DNA of 50,372 nucleotides, from the NCBI RefSeq assembly GCF_900176565.1, contig NZ_FXEH01000001.1, positions 1 through 50,372 on the forward strand. The letters run 5' to 3'. The DNA is from Thalassobacillus devorans (GTDB lineage Bacteria; Bacillota; Bacilli; Bacillales; Halobacillaceae). Position numbers and translations under genes: made by a program. Positions 1-11,246 of this stretch are shown in pieces. The notes beneath the pieces are model-generated. The model was given only the letters and a program-made list of their open reading frames with translations. It ran no database searches and was not told the origin of the DNA. How positions within the stretch are numbered: the first letter of the stretch is position 1; every line of letters starts with the position of its first letter.

Positions 1-131
1 CTTGACTCTTGCACTGCTAAAGTGCGTTGTTCATTTCCTCATATAATGAAGAAATTGTATTGACGTACTGGTTGGTTCGTTCAGTTTTCAAAGATCAAAA
101 TTGTTTTGCCGCTCAAATTGGCGACTTTATT
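1..131 (-). promoter_or_regulatory. rRNA operon leader (upstream of a 16S gene beyond the left edge)
   Basis: Read on the minus strand, about 70-105 contains the boxA-like antitermination signal GATCTTTGAAAACTGAACG that precedes 16S genes in Bacillus rrn operons. It follows a strong promoter and runs out of the window without any open frame. The 16S gene itself is not in the window, so its presence is inferred from the leader and from the usual order lysS then rrn. Confidence 0.8.
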
Positions 132-160
132 AATATATCATGGGGTTGTTTTAATGTCAA
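132..160 (-). promoter_or_regulatory. rrn promoter P2
   Basis: Minus strand: TTGACA at 155-160, a 17-bp spacer, then TATATT at 132-137. This near-consensus sigma-A promoter lies just upstream of the boxA leader. It is the proximal member of the tandem pair usual for Bacillus rRNA operons. Confidence 0.8.
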
Positions 161-218
161 CAACTTTTCATGATTTATTTTTTGCTCGGTTGCTTTCTCT
201 CTTAACGCAACGTTTAAT

Positions 219-247
219 AATTTATCATGGTTCCAGAAATGAATCAA
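219..247 (-). promoter_or_regulatory. rrn promoter P1 (distal)
   Basis: Minus strand: TTGATT at 242-247, a 17-bp spacer and TAAATT at 219-224. It sits about 87 bp upstream of P2, like the tandem P1/P2 spacing of B. subtilis rrn operons. The match to consensus is weaker than for P2. Confidence 0.5.
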
Positions 248-286
248 GGGGAAATTAAAATATAAATTAATTCTGATTATTTAAGC

Positions 287-319
287 GCAAAAAACTCCAG
301 CTGATATCAGCTGGAGTTC
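287..319 (-). terminator. lysS rho-independent terminator
   Basis: A perfect palindrome at 293-318, its half-site reading AACTCCAGCTGAT, is followed on the minus strand by six T residues. It lies 13 bp after the lysS stop and separates lysS from the rrn promoters. Confidence 0.9.
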
Positions 320-331
320 TCTTCTTCTCAA

Positions 332-1864
<1,533 letters not shown>

Positions 1865-1908
1865 TCAGGCTGGCTCATGCTATATAAAACTTGATTCGTT
1901 CTTCCATA

Positions 1909-1938
1909 TAAAAACTGCCAGTATAGCAACTGGCAGTA
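1909..1938 (-). terminator. Terminator of the folate/yazB operon
   Basis: The stem ACTGCCAGT/ACTGGCAGT (1914-1937) with a 6-nt loop is followed on the minus strand by a T-run. It separates the folP-folB-folK-yazB operon from lysS. Confidence 0.85.
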
Positions 1939-1991
1939 TTACAACTATGATTTAGTATAGAAAAGACTCACGAAAGTGTCAACGTAAAGCA

Positions 1992-2099
1992 TCAAGGCCC
2001 TTTCGTGCGAGCGCCCCGCTCATTTACACCTTTTCCAAAATGCCTGAAATCTGACTTGATAGGTTGGCAGCATTCATCTTTTATTCTCAGCCGTTTCAA
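1992..2099 (-). CDS. Short SD-equipped reading frame in the dusB position (35 codons)
   Basis: A TTG start at 2099 lies 8 bp after a perfect GGAGG (2108-2112), immediately downstream of the yazB stop. It encodes 35 residues (LKRLRIKDECCQPIK..., with TGA at 1992-1994). I recognise no domain. In B. subtilis this exact position, right after yazB, is where dusB (tRNA-dihydrouridine synthase) begins. The ribosome site may therefore be a leftover of a deleted dusB, with a meaningless short frame after it. Alternatively it is a real small protein. No dusB similarity is visible in the translated residues. Low confidence as a gene. Confidence 0.25.
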   Translation of the reverse strand: MKRLRIKDECCQPIKSDFRHFGKGVNERGARTKGP

Positions 2100-2116
2100 A
2101 TGATATGCCTCCGTAT

Positions 2117-2344
2117 TTAAACATAGAGGTCTTCCTCTTGGTTTTTATATGCTATTTCATGAAAAGGGACGTCCAATGTCTCTGCAATTTGCTTCAGATT
2201 AGAATGGCTTGGCTTACGGGCGCCGCGTTCTAACTCTCCAAGCACCGACACGGACATATTCATTCTCTTAGCGAACTCTACCTGAGTCATCCCTTTTAGT
2301 TTTCGGAATCCTTTAATCCTTCTTCCCCACTGATTGTCTGCCAT
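2117..2344 (-). CDS. yazB: Small XRE-family helix-turn-helix protein YazB
   Basis: 75 residues forming almost only one HTH_3 domain: residues 9-64 contain the pattern GMTQVEFAKRMNMS...LGELERG typical of Cro/C1-type DNA-binding proteins. The start has AAAGGAG 7 bp upstream and lies inside the 3' end of folK, giving a 49-bp overlap that suggests translational coupling. It sits at the end of the folate operon, as in B. subtilis, where its target and function are not established to my knowledge. No effector or dimerisation domain follows the HTH. Confidence 0.85.
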   Translation of the reverse strand: MADNQWGRRIKGFRKLKGMTQVEFAKRMNMSVSVLGELERGARKPSHSNLKQIAETLDVPFHEIAYKNQEEDLYV

Positions 2345-2829
2345 GGAATTACTCCTTTTGTTTCATTCTTGGGTATTTTATTTAAAATATCTTCAACTGT
2401 TCTATTTAGATTAGGCAGGATAGCGTCCGGGTTGATCTCCCCAAGCGGGACCATTACAAATGCACGCTCATGCATTGCTGGATGCGGAACAATAAGACGC
2501 TCGGATACGATATTTTCTTGATTATAGAGTAATATGTCAAGGTCTATTGTCCGTGGCCCCCACTTAACTTCCCTTTTCCTTCCTAATTGCACTTCAATGG
2601 ATTGGCATATGTCGAGAAGTTCGAGAGGACGGAGTGTCGTCTCTATTTCAACCACCATATTTAAAAAATCACTTTGTTCCGTATATCCAACCGGCATGGT
2701 TTCATAAATAGAAGAAATACGGGTTAACTGGATAGCATGGTGAGACTCCAGCTCAGTAATGGCTTCATCTAAATATTCTTTTCTCGGTTCAATATTGGAA
2801 CCCAAGGCAATGTATACCTGGTTACCCAT
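2296..2829 (-). CDS. folK: 6-hydroxymethyl-7,8-dihydropterin pyrophosphokinase
   Basis: Transfers pyrophosphate from ATP to hydroxymethyl-dihydropterin, preparing the pterin that FolP couples to p-aminobenzoate. The HPPK family signatures are visible: YIALGSNI at the N-terminus (residues 6-13) and the metal/ATP loop RTIDLDILLYN at about 93-103. 177 residues is slightly longer than the usual 160-170, and the extra C-terminal residues are the part overlapped by yazB. The start codon directly follows the folB stop codon, so the operon is tightly packed. Confidence 0.95.
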   Translation of the reverse strand: MGNQVYIALGSNIEPRKEYLDEAITELESHHAIQLTRISSIYETMPVGYTEQSDFLNMVVEIETTLRPLELLDICQSIEVQLGRKREVKWGPRTIDLDILLYNQENIVSERLIVPHPAMHERAFVMVPLGEINPDAILPNLNRTVEDILNKIPKNETKGVIPWQTISGEEGLKDSEN

Positions 2830-3192
2830 TCAACCACGGCTCCTGTATATCTCAATTGCCACCGATTGATAGTGCCCGGGAATTGGAGGGTCTGGTTTGA
2901 TCACTTTCACCCGACACCCTTCCAGTTTTGTAAAAGCGGCGAGCAAACGGTCCGCTACGTCTTCCGCTACTGCTTCGACCAATTTTCTCGCTTCTCCCTC
3001 GACGACCGCTTTAGTGACTTGATATATTTCTCCATAATCAATGGATTCATTCATATCATCCGTTTTTCCTGCCTTTGCCAAATCAACATCCAGTTCCAAA
3101 TCCACGTAAAACCGTTGACCGAGCTTGTTTTCTTCCGGGAATAGTCCGTGATAACCATAGAACTCCATCTTATTCAGATATATTTTATCCAT
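2830..3192 (-). CDS. folB: Dihydroneopterin aldolase
   Basis: Converts 7,8-dihydroneopterin to 6-hydroxymethyl-dihydropterin and glycolaldehyde, the step before FolK. The family start MDKIYLNKMEFYGYHG and the C-terminal KPDPPIPGHY are clear. The protein has 120 residues, the usual size. I chose the second in-frame ATG (3192), which has GGAG 7 bp upstream and matches B. subtilis FolB, which starts MDK. The ATG at 3198 is too close to the SD and would overlap folP. It lies between folP and folK in one operon. Confidence 0.95.
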   Translation of the reverse strand: MDKIYLNKMEFYGYHGLFPEENKLGQRFYVDLELDVDLAKAGKTDDMNESIDYGEIYQVTKAVVEGEARKLVEAVAEDVADRLLAAFTKLEGCRVKVIKPDPPIPGHYQSVAIEIYRSRG

Positions 3193-3194
3193 GC

Positions 3195-4019
3195 TCATTC
3201 TCCTTTACCAACCATTGCGTCCATCATTTTAGCCATTCGCGCGACTGGTTTCACATCATGGACACGCACCATATGGACACCTTTTGATATCCCAAGACAC
3301 ACAGTAGCGCCTGTCCCTTCCATCCGTTCTTCTACCGGGAGGTCCAGGATCTGTCCGATGAACCTCTTCCTGGAAGTCGCCAGCAGCATTGGATAGTTCA
3401 ATTCCTGGAAGGAATCGAGGTGACGCATTACCACCAGGTTGTCGTCATGATTCTTGGCAAAACCGATGCCCGGATCCAGGATAATATTTTCATCCTGCAC
3501 ACCAGCATCCTTTGCAATGGTGATGCTTTCTTTTAAATCCTTTTTCATATCTTCAATAAGGTTGTGATATTCTTTATTGGTCCGATTATGCATCAAGATA
3601 ATCGGAACATTTAAATTTGCTGCAACCTCAGCCATTTTCGCATCTCTTTTAGCTCCCCAGACATCGTTGATGATGTCAGCTCCCGCCTCAACTGCCTGAC
3701 GTGCCACCTCTGCTTTATACGTATCAATAGAGACCGGAATAGTAAGCACACTGGAAAGCTTTTGAATAACCGGGAGCACCCGTTCCAGCTCTTCCTGCTC
3801 TGATACTGGCTCATGCCCCGGCCTGGTAGATTCTCCTCCGATATCTATAATATCGGCTCCATCTCTTTCCATCGTAACAGCTTGTTCCACTGCTTTATCT
3901 AAATTGGAAAACTTTCCGCCATCGGAGAAAGAGTCTGGAGTAACATTCAGGATTCCCATGATTAATGTCTTTTTATCTAAATCATATACTTGCTTCTTTG
4001 TATGTAATGTAAAGCCCAT
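3195..4019 (-). CDS. folP: Dihydropteroate synthase
   Basis: Condenses hydroxymethyl-dihydropterin pyrophosphate with p-aminobenzoate; it is the sulfonamide target. Signatures are LIMGILNVTPDSFSDGG near residue 20, DIIDIGGESTRPG near 57 and the substrate loop DPGIGFAKNHDDN near 182. 274 residues is the normal length. It opens the folP-folB-folK-yazB operon. In B. subtilis pabB-pabA-pabC lie directly upstream; here cysK and its terminator are directly upstream, so p-aminobenzoate synthesis genes must be elsewhere or missing. Confidence 0.96.
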   Translation of the reverse strand: MGFTLHTKKQVYDLDKKTLIMGILNVTPDSFSDGGKFSNLDKAVEQAVTMERDGADIIDIGGESTRPGHEPVSEQEELERVLPVIQKLSSVLTIPVSIDTYKAEVARQAVEAGADIINDVWGAKRDAKMAEVAANLNVPIILMHNRTNKEYHNLIEDMKKDLKESITIAKDAGVQDENIILDPGIGFAKNHDDNLVVMRHLDSFQELNYPMLLATSRKRFIGQILDLPVEERMEGTGATVCLGISKGVHMVRVHDVKPVARMAKMMDAMVGKGE

Positions 4020-4099
4020 CGTTATTTCCTCATTTCCGTACGAAAATATTCCTTGTCTATTTTACACTATTTGAAATATAAATTCATGATATTGAAAAA

Positions 4100-4138
4100 C
4101 AAAAAGGACTGCGTCACTTTTGCTTGTGACACAGTCCC
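4100..4138 (-). terminator. cysK terminator
   Basis: A 12-bp stem (4106-4117 with 4126-4137, one mismatch) is followed on the minus strand by TTTTTG. It ends the cysK transcript six bases after the stop and isolates the folate operon. Confidence 0.85.
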
Positions 4139-4143
4139 TGACA

Positions 4144-5073
4144 TTATTGCTGATCTTCAAATTGATAAAGCGGTGTGGATAGGTATCTTTCTCCGTTACT
4201 CGGAAGGATGGCGAGTACCTTTTTGCCTTTTCCTAACTCTTTGGCAATTTTTCTGGCAGCGTGGATAGCTGCTCCGGAGGATACTCCTCCCAGAATACCG
4301 TCTTTCCTGGCCGCTTCTCTGGCTGCTTCATAAGCTTCCTCATTAGATACCTGGATGACTTCATCATAGATAGCTGTATCCAGTATGCCAGGAACAAAGC
4401 CGGCACCGATGCCCTGAATTTTGTGGGGACCTGGCTGCCCACCGGATAATACTGGTGAAGCATCCGGTTCAACGGCATATACTTTGATATCGTTATAGTG
4501 CTTCTTTAGTACATTTCCTGCACCAGTTATCGTTCCGCCCGTTCCTACACCTGATACGAAGGCGTCTAATTGGTCACCCATTTGCTCGATTATTTCAGGC
4601 CCGGTTGTTTTTTCATGAATGGCGACATTCGCCGGGTTATTGAATTGCTGCGGCATGTAGTAGCCATGTTCCTTTTGCAGTTCTTCCGCTTTTTGAATTG
4701 CGCCTTTCATGCCATCAGCACCTGGTGTAAGTACCAACTCAGCTCCATAGGCACGCAGCAGATTCCGCCGTTCCTGACTCATCGTATCCGGCATAACCAG
4801 CACGGTTTTATAGCCTTTGGCTGCCGCTATCATCGCCAGCCCGATTCCAGTGTTGCCACTTGTCGGTTCTACAATCGTATCGCCTTCGTTTAACTGACCG
4901 CTTTCTTCGGCTGCTTCAATCATCGCTAATGCAATACGATCTTTTACAGAGCTTCCTGGATTCATAAATTCCAGTTTCAGATAAATATCAGCACTGTTTT
5001 CATCCGCAGCGCCATTTAATTTAACTACTGGTGTATTACCGACAAGCTCACTGACATTCTTCGCAATTTTCAT
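4144..5073 (-). CDS. cysK: Cysteine synthase A (O-acetylserine sulfhydrylase)
   Basis: PLP enzyme that makes cysteine from O-acetylserine and sulfide. The PLP lysine is K44 in NPGSSVKDR, and the phosphate/substrate loop PTSGNTGIG follows at about 68. 309 residues is the family length. I chose the ATG at 5073 ([15 protein letters not shown]), with GGAG upstream; the frame continues upstream to an ATG at 5127 but that would run through the promoter. In B. subtilis CysK also moonlights with CymR to control sulfur genes; nothing here proves or excludes that. It has its own promoter and terminator, so it is probably monocistronic. Confidence 0.96.
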   Translation of the reverse strand: MKIAKNVSELVGNTPVVKLNGAADENSADIYLKLEFMNPGSSVKDRIALAMIEAAEESGQLNEGDTIVEPTSGNTGIGLAMIAAAKGYKTVLVMPDTMSQERRNLLRAYGAELVLTPGADGMKGAIQKAEELQKEHGYYMPQQFNNPANVAIHEKTTGPEIIEQMGDQLDAFVSGVGTGGTITGAGNVLKKHYNDIKVYAVEPDASPVLSGGQPGPHKIQGIGAGFVPGILDTAIYDEVIQVSNEEAYEAAREAARKDGILGGVSSGAAIHAARKIAKELGKGKKVLAILPSNGERYLSTPLYQFEDQQ

Positions 5074-5116
5074 TATCTCACTCCTAAACCCGAGTATTTT
5101 TATAGGATTTATTAAT

Positions 5117-5145
5117 AATGTACGCAAAAACTACGGAAATGTCAA
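5117..5145 (-). promoter_or_regulatory. cysK sigma-A promoter
   Basis: Minus strand: TTGACA at 5140-5145, a 17-bp spacer, TACATT at 5117-5122. It lies 44 bp upstream of the cysK start. The AT-rich stretch just downstream could hold a CymR site, but I could not match that motif convincingly. Confidence 0.7.
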
Positions 5146-5166
5146 ACAATTCATGAACTTTATTTA

Positions 5167-6051
5167 CTATTCACCTTTATTACTGGATTGCAGTTCTTTT
5201 AGATCTTTGACGTCAAAGTGGTAAGCTTCATTGCAAAAGTGACACGTTGCTTCGGCGCCGTGATCCTCTTCAATCATCGTCTGAAGTTCTTCATCATCAA
5301 GGCTGGCAAGGGCAACTTCGACCCGCTCTCTCGAGCACTGACATTTGAACTGTACAGGTACACGGTCGAGTATATGCACATTATCTTCCCCTAATAACCG
5401 GTTCAAAATCTCCTCGGGTGTATTACCTTCGCGAACCATACTGGATATAGGCGGTATTTCACTTAACCTTTTTTCAATGGTATTGATTGTTTCATCATCT
5501 GCCCCTGGCATCATTTGGATAATAAATCCACCAGCTGCAAGGATGGAGTGGTCTGTATTGACCAATACACCCGCACCTACCGCAGAGGGTACCTGCTCGG
5601 AATTCGCAAAGTAGTAAGTAAAATCTTCACTTACTTCTCCAGATACGATAGGAACCTGGCCGGTAAAGTGGTCTTTTAACCCGAGGTCTTTGACAACACT
5701 TAATGTCCCTTCTGTACCGACAGCACGGGCTACATCTAATTTCCCTTGATTATTCAAGTCAAAATCAACATGCGGATTCTTGACGTACCCTCTTACATTA
5801 CCATGTGCATCCGCATCCACTATCACCGCTCCGATCGGGCCACTCCCCTCAAGTTTGATGGTAAGCTTATCATCGCCTTTCAGCATGGTACCCATCATCG
5901 CACTGATCGTCAGCGTCCGGCCTAGTGCTGCAGAAGTGGTAGCCCAAGTATCCTGCCTGCGGCGTGCTTCTTCTACCGTTTTCGTTGATTGTATGGCATA
6001 GGCACGAACTTTACCTTCAAACGCAGTAGCACGAACTAAATAATCTGTCAT
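5167..6051 (-). CDS. hslO: Redox-regulated chaperone Hsp33
   Basis: Cytosolic holdase activated by oxidative unfolding. The 294-residue protein has the N-terminal Hsp33 fold (about 1-180), a linker, and the C-terminal zinc redox switch with C237-x-C239 and C270-x-x-C273. All four cysteines are present, so the switch should work. It starts 6 bp after the coaX stop and is likely cotranscribed with coaX, as in B. subtilis. The prsW-like gene yacD found between hslO and cysK in B. subtilis is absent. Confidence 0.95.
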   Translation of the reverse strand: MTDYLVRATAFEGKVRAYAIQSTKTVEEARRRQDTWATTSAALGRTLTISAMMGTMLKGDDKLTIKLEGSGPIGAVIVDADAHGNVRGYVKNPHVDFDLNNQGKLDVARAVGTEGTLSVVKDLGLKDHFTGQVPIVSGEVSEDFTYYFANSEQVPSAVGAGVLVNTDHSILAAGGFIIQMMPGADDETINTIEKRLSEIPPISSMVREGNTPEEILNRLLGEDNVHILDRVPVQFKCQCSRERVEVALASLDDEELQTMIEEDHGAEATCHFCNEAYHFDVKDLKELQSSNKGE

Positions 6052-6057
6052 CTATCA

Positions 6058-6849
6058 TCATTCTCCTTTAAATTCTTTTTTTCCTTTATTTCGTTGATAA
6101 ATGGTATATAGACCTTTCAAGGTCAAATATGGGTCAACGATATCGATCGTTGTAGATTCATCAGCTATCAAACCAGCCAGACCACCGGTAGCAATAACTT
6201 TAGGATTAGACGAAGCGGCTTCTTTCATTCTTCTCACCACTTCGTCCACCTGACCGACATACCCAAAAAACACGCCGGACTGCATCGCTTCCACTGTACT
6301 CTGACCGACAACCTGTCCCGGATTTCTGATTTCAATCTTTGGAAGCTTAGCAGCTTTAGCATACAAAGCTTCCATGGACACATTAATACCAGGCGAAATG
6401 ACACCCCCGACATATTCCGCATTTTCGTTGATATAACAATAGGTAGTTGCTGTTCCGAAGTCAATGATTACCAGCGGAGCTTTATGCTCCTGCAAAGCAC
6501 CGACAGCATTAACGATGCGGTCTGCTCCTATTTCTTTCGGGTTCGGATAAGTCATTGCCAACCCTTCATCTACTTCATCAGCTCCGATGATCATCGGCTT
6601 TCGCTTAAAGTAATTTCGGGACATCCTTTCCAAAGCAAACATGATCGGTGGTACAACCGACGAAATAATCACTCCATGGATATCGGAAAAAACCAACCCT
6701 TCATGCTCAAATAAGGATTTGATCAACATTCCATATTCATCTTCTGTTTTATAACGGTCCGTTTTGATACGCCATTGGAACTTCAGTTTATCTTCTTCAA
6801 AAACACCTAGCACGGTGTTTGTATTCCCCACATCCAGCACAAATATCAT
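6058..6849 (-). CDS. coaX: Type III pantothenate kinase
   Basis: Phosphorylates pantothenate, the first step to coenzyme A. The ASKHA-fold phosphate motif [12 protein letters not shown] is at residues 6-17 and the second motif [12 protein letters not shown] at about 128-139. The 263 residues match the type III family, which is not inhibited by CoA. Upstream on the minus strand, GTGGTATGATG could be an extended -10 element but lacks a clear -35. It heads the coaX-hslO pair downstream of ftsH and its terminator. Confidence 0.95.
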   Translation of the reverse strand: MIFVLDVGNTNTVLGVFEEDKLKFQWRIKTDRYKTEDEYGMLIKSLFEHEGLVFSDIHGVIISSVVPPIMFALERMSRNYFKRKPMIIGADEVDEGLAMTYPNPKEIGADRIVNAVGALQEHKAPLVIIDFGTATTYCYINENAEYVGGVISPGINVSMEALYAKAAKLPKIEIRNPGQVVGQSTVEAMQSGVFFGYVGQVDEVVRRMKEAASSNPKVIATGGLAGLIADESTTIDIVDPYLTLKGLYTIYQRNKGKKEFKGE

Positions 6850-6949
6850 GACATGACCCCACTTTATATATCATTTCTGAAAATTCATCATACCACACAA
6901 CACATTCTTGCTTTATGATATATTTTCCTGCCGAGTCAAAGCAAGGCCA

Positions 6950-6994
6950 AAGGCTTAGACCTCATTTCAAGTACAAAGGCGCTGGGGCTGGAGA
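6950..6994. repeat. Decayed fragment of a dispersed Bacillaceae repeat
   Basis: This non-coding stretch between coaX and ftsH contains a cttagacctc ... ggcgctggggctgg pattern. It resembles the right end of the element at 33064-33272 (cttaagacctc ... ggcgctggagctag). No left half is visible, so it looks like a truncated or decayed copy. Confidence 0.4.
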
Positions 6995-6999
6995 CAAGA

Positions 7000-7034
7000 A
7001 AAAAGTCACGCTGCACTGGGCAGCGTGACTTTTT
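7000..7034 (-). terminator. ftsH terminator
   Basis: A perfect 14-bp stem (7000-7013 with 7021-7034) with a short loop has T residues on its minus-strand exit and A residues on entry. It ends the tilS-hprT-ftsH transcript. Confidence 0.9.
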
Positions 7035-7038
7035 GTAT

Positions 7039-9087
7039 TTATTCTTTACGTTCGGAGTCATTTCCTTCTTCTGTTTCCTTATCATCTACGGTTGGACCTT
7101 CTTCTGGCTCCGTAGGCTTGTTGTCCGTTTTGATTTCATCCTCTTTCGATTGGACGTTGACACGGACATCGGAAGAAACGTCTTTATCAGCTTTTTCCTT
7201 CTTTCTCGCTTTCTCTCTTTCTTGTGCCAATTCTTCTATTTCTTCCTGTGTAGGAAGGCGGCCTTTTTCGAAAAGGGATTTGATTTCCGTCGCATCCAAC
7301 GTTTCGATTTCCAGCAATGTAGAAGCGACAAGCTCTAACTTATCACGATTTTCTGTCAAAATCGTCTTGGCACGTTCATAACAGTAGTTGATAAAGTTTT
7401 GTGTTTCTTTATCGATATCATAAGCGATTTGGTCACTGTAATTCTGTTCATTTTGGATGTCACGGCCAAGGAATACCTGTCCGCCAGAGTTAGAACCGAA
7501 CTGCAATGGACCTAACTTCTCACTCATGCCGTACTCGGTAACCATCTTACGGGCAATGCTGGTAGCTCGCTGGAAGTCATTGTGGGCGCCTGTACTTACT
7601 TCGCCGAATATGATTTCTTCCGCTACACGTCCACCGAGCAAGCCGGTAATTTTATCAAACAGTTCCGGTTTAGTCATGAAATAACGGTCTTCACGCGGAA
7701 GCATGACAGCATATCCGCCAGCCTGGCCACGTGGCACGATGGTAACTTTGTGTACCATGTCCGCATCATCCAATACCATGCCGATGATGGTATGGCCACT
7801 TTCATGATAAGCAACGATATTGCGCTCTTTCTTAGAGATGACCCTGCTCTTCTTCGCTGGACCAGCAATGACACGGTCGATGGCTTCATCGACATCTTCC
7901 ATATCAATAGAGTCTTTATCAGCACGGGCAGCTACAAGTGCCGCTTCGTTCAACAGGTTCTCCAGGTCTGCACCTGAGAATCCAGGTGTACGCATAGCTA
8001 TCGTCTTCAAATCAACATCTTTACTTAATGGTTTATCTTTAGCATGAACCGCAAGAACTTCTTGTCTTCCTTTAACATCTGGACGATCGACCGTGATTTG
8101 ACGGTCAAAACGACCAGGTCGTAGTAATGCCGGGTCTAAAATATCCGGACGGTTGGTCGCTGCGATGATGATGATTCCTTCATTGACACCGAAACCATCC
8201 ATTTCTACTAACAGCTGGTTCAAGGTTTGTTCACGCTCATCGTGACCGCCGCCAAGACCTGCTCCACGCTGACGACCGACCGCATCAATCTCATCAATGA
8301 AGATGATACACGGAGCATTCTTTTTCGCATTTTCAAACAAGTCACGGACACGTGAGGCACCAACACCGACAAACATTTCAACGAAATCCGAACCACTGAT
8401 AGAGAAGAATGGAACACCTGCTTCTCCGGCAACAGCACGGGCAAGCAAGGTTTTACCTGTACCCGGTGGTCCAACTAGCAGGACACCTTTCGGAATACGT
8501 GCGCCAACTGCAGAGAACTTGCGAGGATCTTTCAAGAAGTCTACGACCTCTACCAGCTCCTGCTTCTCTTCATCAGCACCGGCCACATCTTTGAAACGGA
8601 CCTTTTTCTTCTCTTCCGTATACTGTTTCGCTTTACTCTTCCCGAAATTCATGACACGGCTTCCGCCGCCTTGCGCCTGGTTCAACAGGAAGAAGAATAA
8701 AATGAATATGATGATAAACGGAATCATGGTTGTCAGGAAAGAAACCCAGGCACTAGGCTGTTCCTCTTCAGCTACGTTAAGCTCAATACCTTGATTCTGT
8801 GCAGTTTCCGTTATATTTGAAATCACCTGTTCATTTGCAGGAACCCTGGCTGTGAAAGAGTTTTCTCCATCTTCACCGCCCCCTGTAAGCGTTCCTTGCA
8901 ATTGATACACTCCATTGACAGGTTGAAGCGTCAATTCCTCAATTTGGCCATTATTTAATTGTTCATACAGTTGGTTCACCGTAAGTGTTTGCTGTGGTTC
9001 ACCTTGTCCTCTAAATAGACCGACTACGCCGATTACTACGAGGAAGATAAGTAAATAAAATATTGTGTTACGAAATATTCGGTTCAT
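7039..9087 (-). CDS. ftsH: ATP-dependent zinc metalloprotease FtsH
   Basis: Membrane-anchored AAA+ protease that degrades membrane and short-lived regulatory proteins and is needed for Spo0A activation in B. subtilis. Two membrane segments (about 8-26 and 118-136) bracket an extracellular domain. The AAA domain shows Walker A GPPGTGKT at 206-213 and Walker B IIFIDE at 261-266. The zinc site HESGH is at 428-432. 682 residues is longer than the B. subtilis enzyme (about 637) because of a charged, acidic C-terminal tail from about 620 that is probably disordered. Start ATG follows a GGAGG. In B. subtilis the order tilS-hprT-ftsH is the same. Confidence 0.97.
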   Translation of the reverse strand: MNRIFRNTIFYLLIFLVVIGVVGLFRGQGEPQQTLTVNQLYEQLNNGQIEELTLQPVNGVYQLQGTLTGGGEDGENSFTARVPANEQVISNITETAQNQGIELNVAEEEQPSAWVSFLTTMIPFIIIFILFFFLLNQAQGGGSRVMNFGKSKAKQYTEEKKKVRFKDVAGADEEKQELVEVVDFLKDPRKFSAVGARIPKGVLLVGPPGTGKTLLARAVAGEAGVPFFSISGSDFVEMFVGVGASRVRDLFENAKKNAPCIIFIDEIDAVGRQRGAGLGGGHDEREQTLNQLLVEMDGFGVNEGIIIIAATNRPDILDPALLRPGRFDRQITVDRPDVKGRQEVLAVHAKDKPLSKDVDLKTIAMRTPGFSGADLENLLNEAALVAARADKDSIDMEDVDEAIDRVIAGPAKKSRVISKKERNIVAYHESGHTIIGMVLDDADMVHKVTIVPRGQAGGYAVMLPREDRYFMTKPELFDKITGLLGGRVAEEIIFGEVSTGAHNDFQRATSIARKMVTEYGMSEKLGPLQFGSNSGGQVFLGRDIQNEQNYSDQIAYDIDKETQNFINYCYERAKTILTENRDKLELVASTLLEIETLDATEIKSLFEKGRLPTQEEIEELAQEREKARKKEKADKDVSSDVRVNVQSKEDEIKTDNKPTEPEEGPTVDDKETEEGNDSERKE

Positions 9088-9123
9088 TGCCTACCTCCTC
9101 CCAATCAACAAAAACTATATTAA

Positions 9124-9153
9124 ATAGTATCATACTAAAAAGTACCAGCACAA
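9124..9153 (-). promoter_or_regulatory. Candidate ftsH promoter
   Basis: Minus strand: TTGTGC at 9148-9153, an 18-bp spacer and TACTAT at 9124-9129, in the 119-bp gap between hprT and ftsH. It is a moderate sigma-A match by eye. Confidence 0.45.
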
Positions 9154-9206
9154 CTAATTACCCTTAAACAATATGTGAACATTTTGTGTTTCATGTACCA
9201 TCATTT

Positions 9207-9743
9207 TTATCCACCATAAACTTCCGGCTTAAGCACACCGATATAAGGAAGATTACGATATTTTTCATCATAGTCCAACCCGTAGCCAACAACGAATTCA
9301 TCCGGTACTTCAAAACCGACAACATCCGCTTTAATATGGGAAGTGCGTCCGGTAGGCTTATCCAGTAATGTAACGATCTTGATGGATTTCGCTTTCCGAT
9401 ATTTGAACAGGTCTACCAGGTAGCTCAAAGTCAAGCCACTATCAATGATGTCTTCAATAATTAAAAGATCTCGTCCTTCCACCTGGGTATTCAAGTCTTT
9501 CTCAATTTTAACTTCCCCAGAAGAACGCATACCGTCATAGCTGGAAACATCCATGAAATCCATTTCCAAATGGGTCTCTATCCGTTTCAGCAAGTCCCCC
9601 ATAAATGGCATGGCCCCTTTTAATACGCCAATAGCCAGCGGGAATCTTCCTTCATATTCTTCTGTCAGCTGATTTCCGATTTCCTTGCACTTTGCCTGAA
9701 TCTCTTCTTCTGAAATCAGAACCTCTTTAATTTCGTTATGCAT
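9207..9743 (-). CDS. hprT: Hypoxanthine-guanine phosphoribosyltransferase
   Basis: Purine salvage: transfers phosphoribose from PRPP to hypoxanthine or guanine. The PRPP-binding loop [14 protein letters not shown] is at about 93-106. 178 residues is the normal length. It lies 12 bp downstream of tilS, in the conserved tilS-hprT-ftsH order; in B. subtilis HprT and TilS together also activate ftsH transcription, so the neighbourhood may be functional and not only historical. Confidence 0.96.
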   Translation of the reverse strand: MHNEIKEVLISEEEIQAKCKEIGNQLTEEYEGRFPLAIGVLKGAMPFMGDLLKRIETHLEMDFMDVSSYDGMRSSGEVKIEKDLNTQVEGRDLLIIEDIIDSGLTLSYLVDLFKYRKAKSIKIVTLLDKPTGRTSHIKADVVGFEVPDEFVVGYGLDYDEKYRNLPYIGVLKPEVYGG

Positions 9744-9755
9744 AGTTCGCTCCTC

Positions 9756-11153
9756 CTACCTGTCTTCCTTTGGCTGTGAATAATTTACTTCCAGCACTTC
9801 TCCCGATGTTTCTCCACTGCATGCCGTACTTTTCTTCAAACCGACCAACCATAATATTTTTCCATTCCGATCTGTTAATATAGGCCAACTATCCCTCGCT
9901 TCTTTTGGAACCTTCTGATCAATGAATATATCTTTGATTTTTCTTGAGCCATTCAAGCCTTTCCATGTCATTCGATCTCCCGGGCGTCGAGTCCGCACAA
10001 TCAAAGGAAGCTCTACGTGAGTCATATCACAAGTGAGCGTGTACTTGTCTTCCTTTTTCGTGCAAGTCGTCATCTTGACGGAAAGTTCCGAACCGTCAGG
10101 CAAGCGGTATGTATCACCGATCCCAAGCTCGCTCCTGTAAGAGGCGGGCTTGTATGAACTGTTAAAATGAAAAGTGATTTTTCCATAATTACGCTGTAAC
10201 CATAAGCCACCAGGCCAGTCCAGCTTGCCATTGGCTATATCCCGTGTCAAAAAATCAAAGAATTGCTGCTCATGTATATAAGAAAAACCCTCAGAGTTTC
10301 CATCATAAAGATAGTTTAATATTAGATGAAAGGCCCTTCTTTGTAAAGCTATCGGAAAGGTATTAAATTCAGAAACAGAAAAAGAAATATTCTTCTGATC
10401 TTTTTCAAAAACCGCCACCTTTTCCAATAATTTCTCCGCCTGTTGTTGCAGGTATTCCTCATCCTCTTTCAAATCCTGGCTCAGCTTCCATAAATGCTCG
10501 TTCAACTTCGGGTTTTCTGCCTTCATAAGCGGGAGAATCTTATGCCGAAAATAGTTTCTCGTATATTTTGTATCTTTATTCGAATGATCTTCCCTCGGAT
10601 GGATATGATGCTCTTTACAATAAGCCAATATCTCCTCTTTGGTTACCTCTAAAAAGGGACGGATAATTTTACCGCCTGCAAAGTCTCTCGTCACAGGAAT
10701 TCCCGTGAGCCCTCCCGGAGTCGTTCCTCTGACAAGACGCATCAGCATCGTTTCTGCCTGATCATCCCCATGATGACCAAGCGCAAGAATTCCAGCTCGT
10801 TTCTTGTTCATTTGTTCCTGGAAAAATTGGTAACGTAAAATCCGGGCTGCTTCTTGTGTATTCAGGTTGTACTGTTTCTTATACGCAGGAACATCCACGG
10901 AGGTTCCCACAAAATCGATATTCCATTGTTTACATATTTCTTTTACAAACGTTAAGTCCTCAATGGAAGCTGCTCCACGCAGGACATGATCGACAGAAGC
11001 AGCAATCAAAGAGAGCCCCCATGGCTCTCGTATCGTTTTGAAATAATGCAAAAGCGCCATAGAATCCGGTCCGCCGGAAACAGCAATCAGTACTGTCTGT
11101 CCTTGTTCTAACAATCGATTTCGCTCGATGAATGCATCGACGGCCGTTTTCAT
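9756..11153 (-). CDS. tilS: tRNA(Ile)-lysidine synthetase
   Basis: Modifies the wobble C of the CAU anticodon of tRNA-Ile2 to lysidine, so it reads AUA. The PP-loop ATP motif SGGPDS is at residues 26-31 of the N-terminal N-type ATPase domain. The protein continues with the central and C-terminal TilS domains and ends near ARDSWPILTDRNGKILWLVGLKKS. 465 residues is typical for the Bacillus form. It begins an operon with hprT, and possibly ftsH reads through from it. Confidence 0.96.
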   Translation of the reverse strand: MKTAVDAFIERNRLLEQGQTVLIAVSGGPDSMALLHYFKTIREPWGLSLIAASVDHVLRGAASIEDLTFVKEICKQWNIDFVGTSVDVPAYKKQYNLNTQEAARILRYQFFQEQMNKKRAGILALGHHGDDQAETMLMRLVRGTTPGGLTGIPVTRDFAGGKIIRPFLEVTKEEILAYCKEHHIHPREDHSNKDTKYTRNYFRHKILPLMKAENPKLNEHLWKLSQDLKEDEEYLQQQAEKLLEKVAVFEKDQKNISFSVSEFNTFPIALQRRAFHLILNYLYDGNSEGFSYIHEQQFFDFLTRDIANGKLDWPGGLWLQRNYGKITFHFNSSYKPASYRSELGIGDTYRLPDGSELSVKMTTCTKKEDKYTLTCDMTHVELPLIVRTRRPGDRMTWKGLNGSRKIKDIFIDQKVPKEARDSWPILTDRNGKILWLVGLKKSTACSGETSGEVLEVNYSQPKEDR

Positions 11154-11246
11154 GTTACTTCCACCTCAAGTAGTATTAGTATTTGATCAATACTGAACAC
11201 CATTATCCTATCATTTGTAGCCTTCTTCCTGCAAAACATAGCAGTT

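Noticed and set aside
5074-5166. CymR operator or S-box upstream of cysK
   Set aside because: The leader is too short for an S-box and no clear CymR dyad could be aligned.
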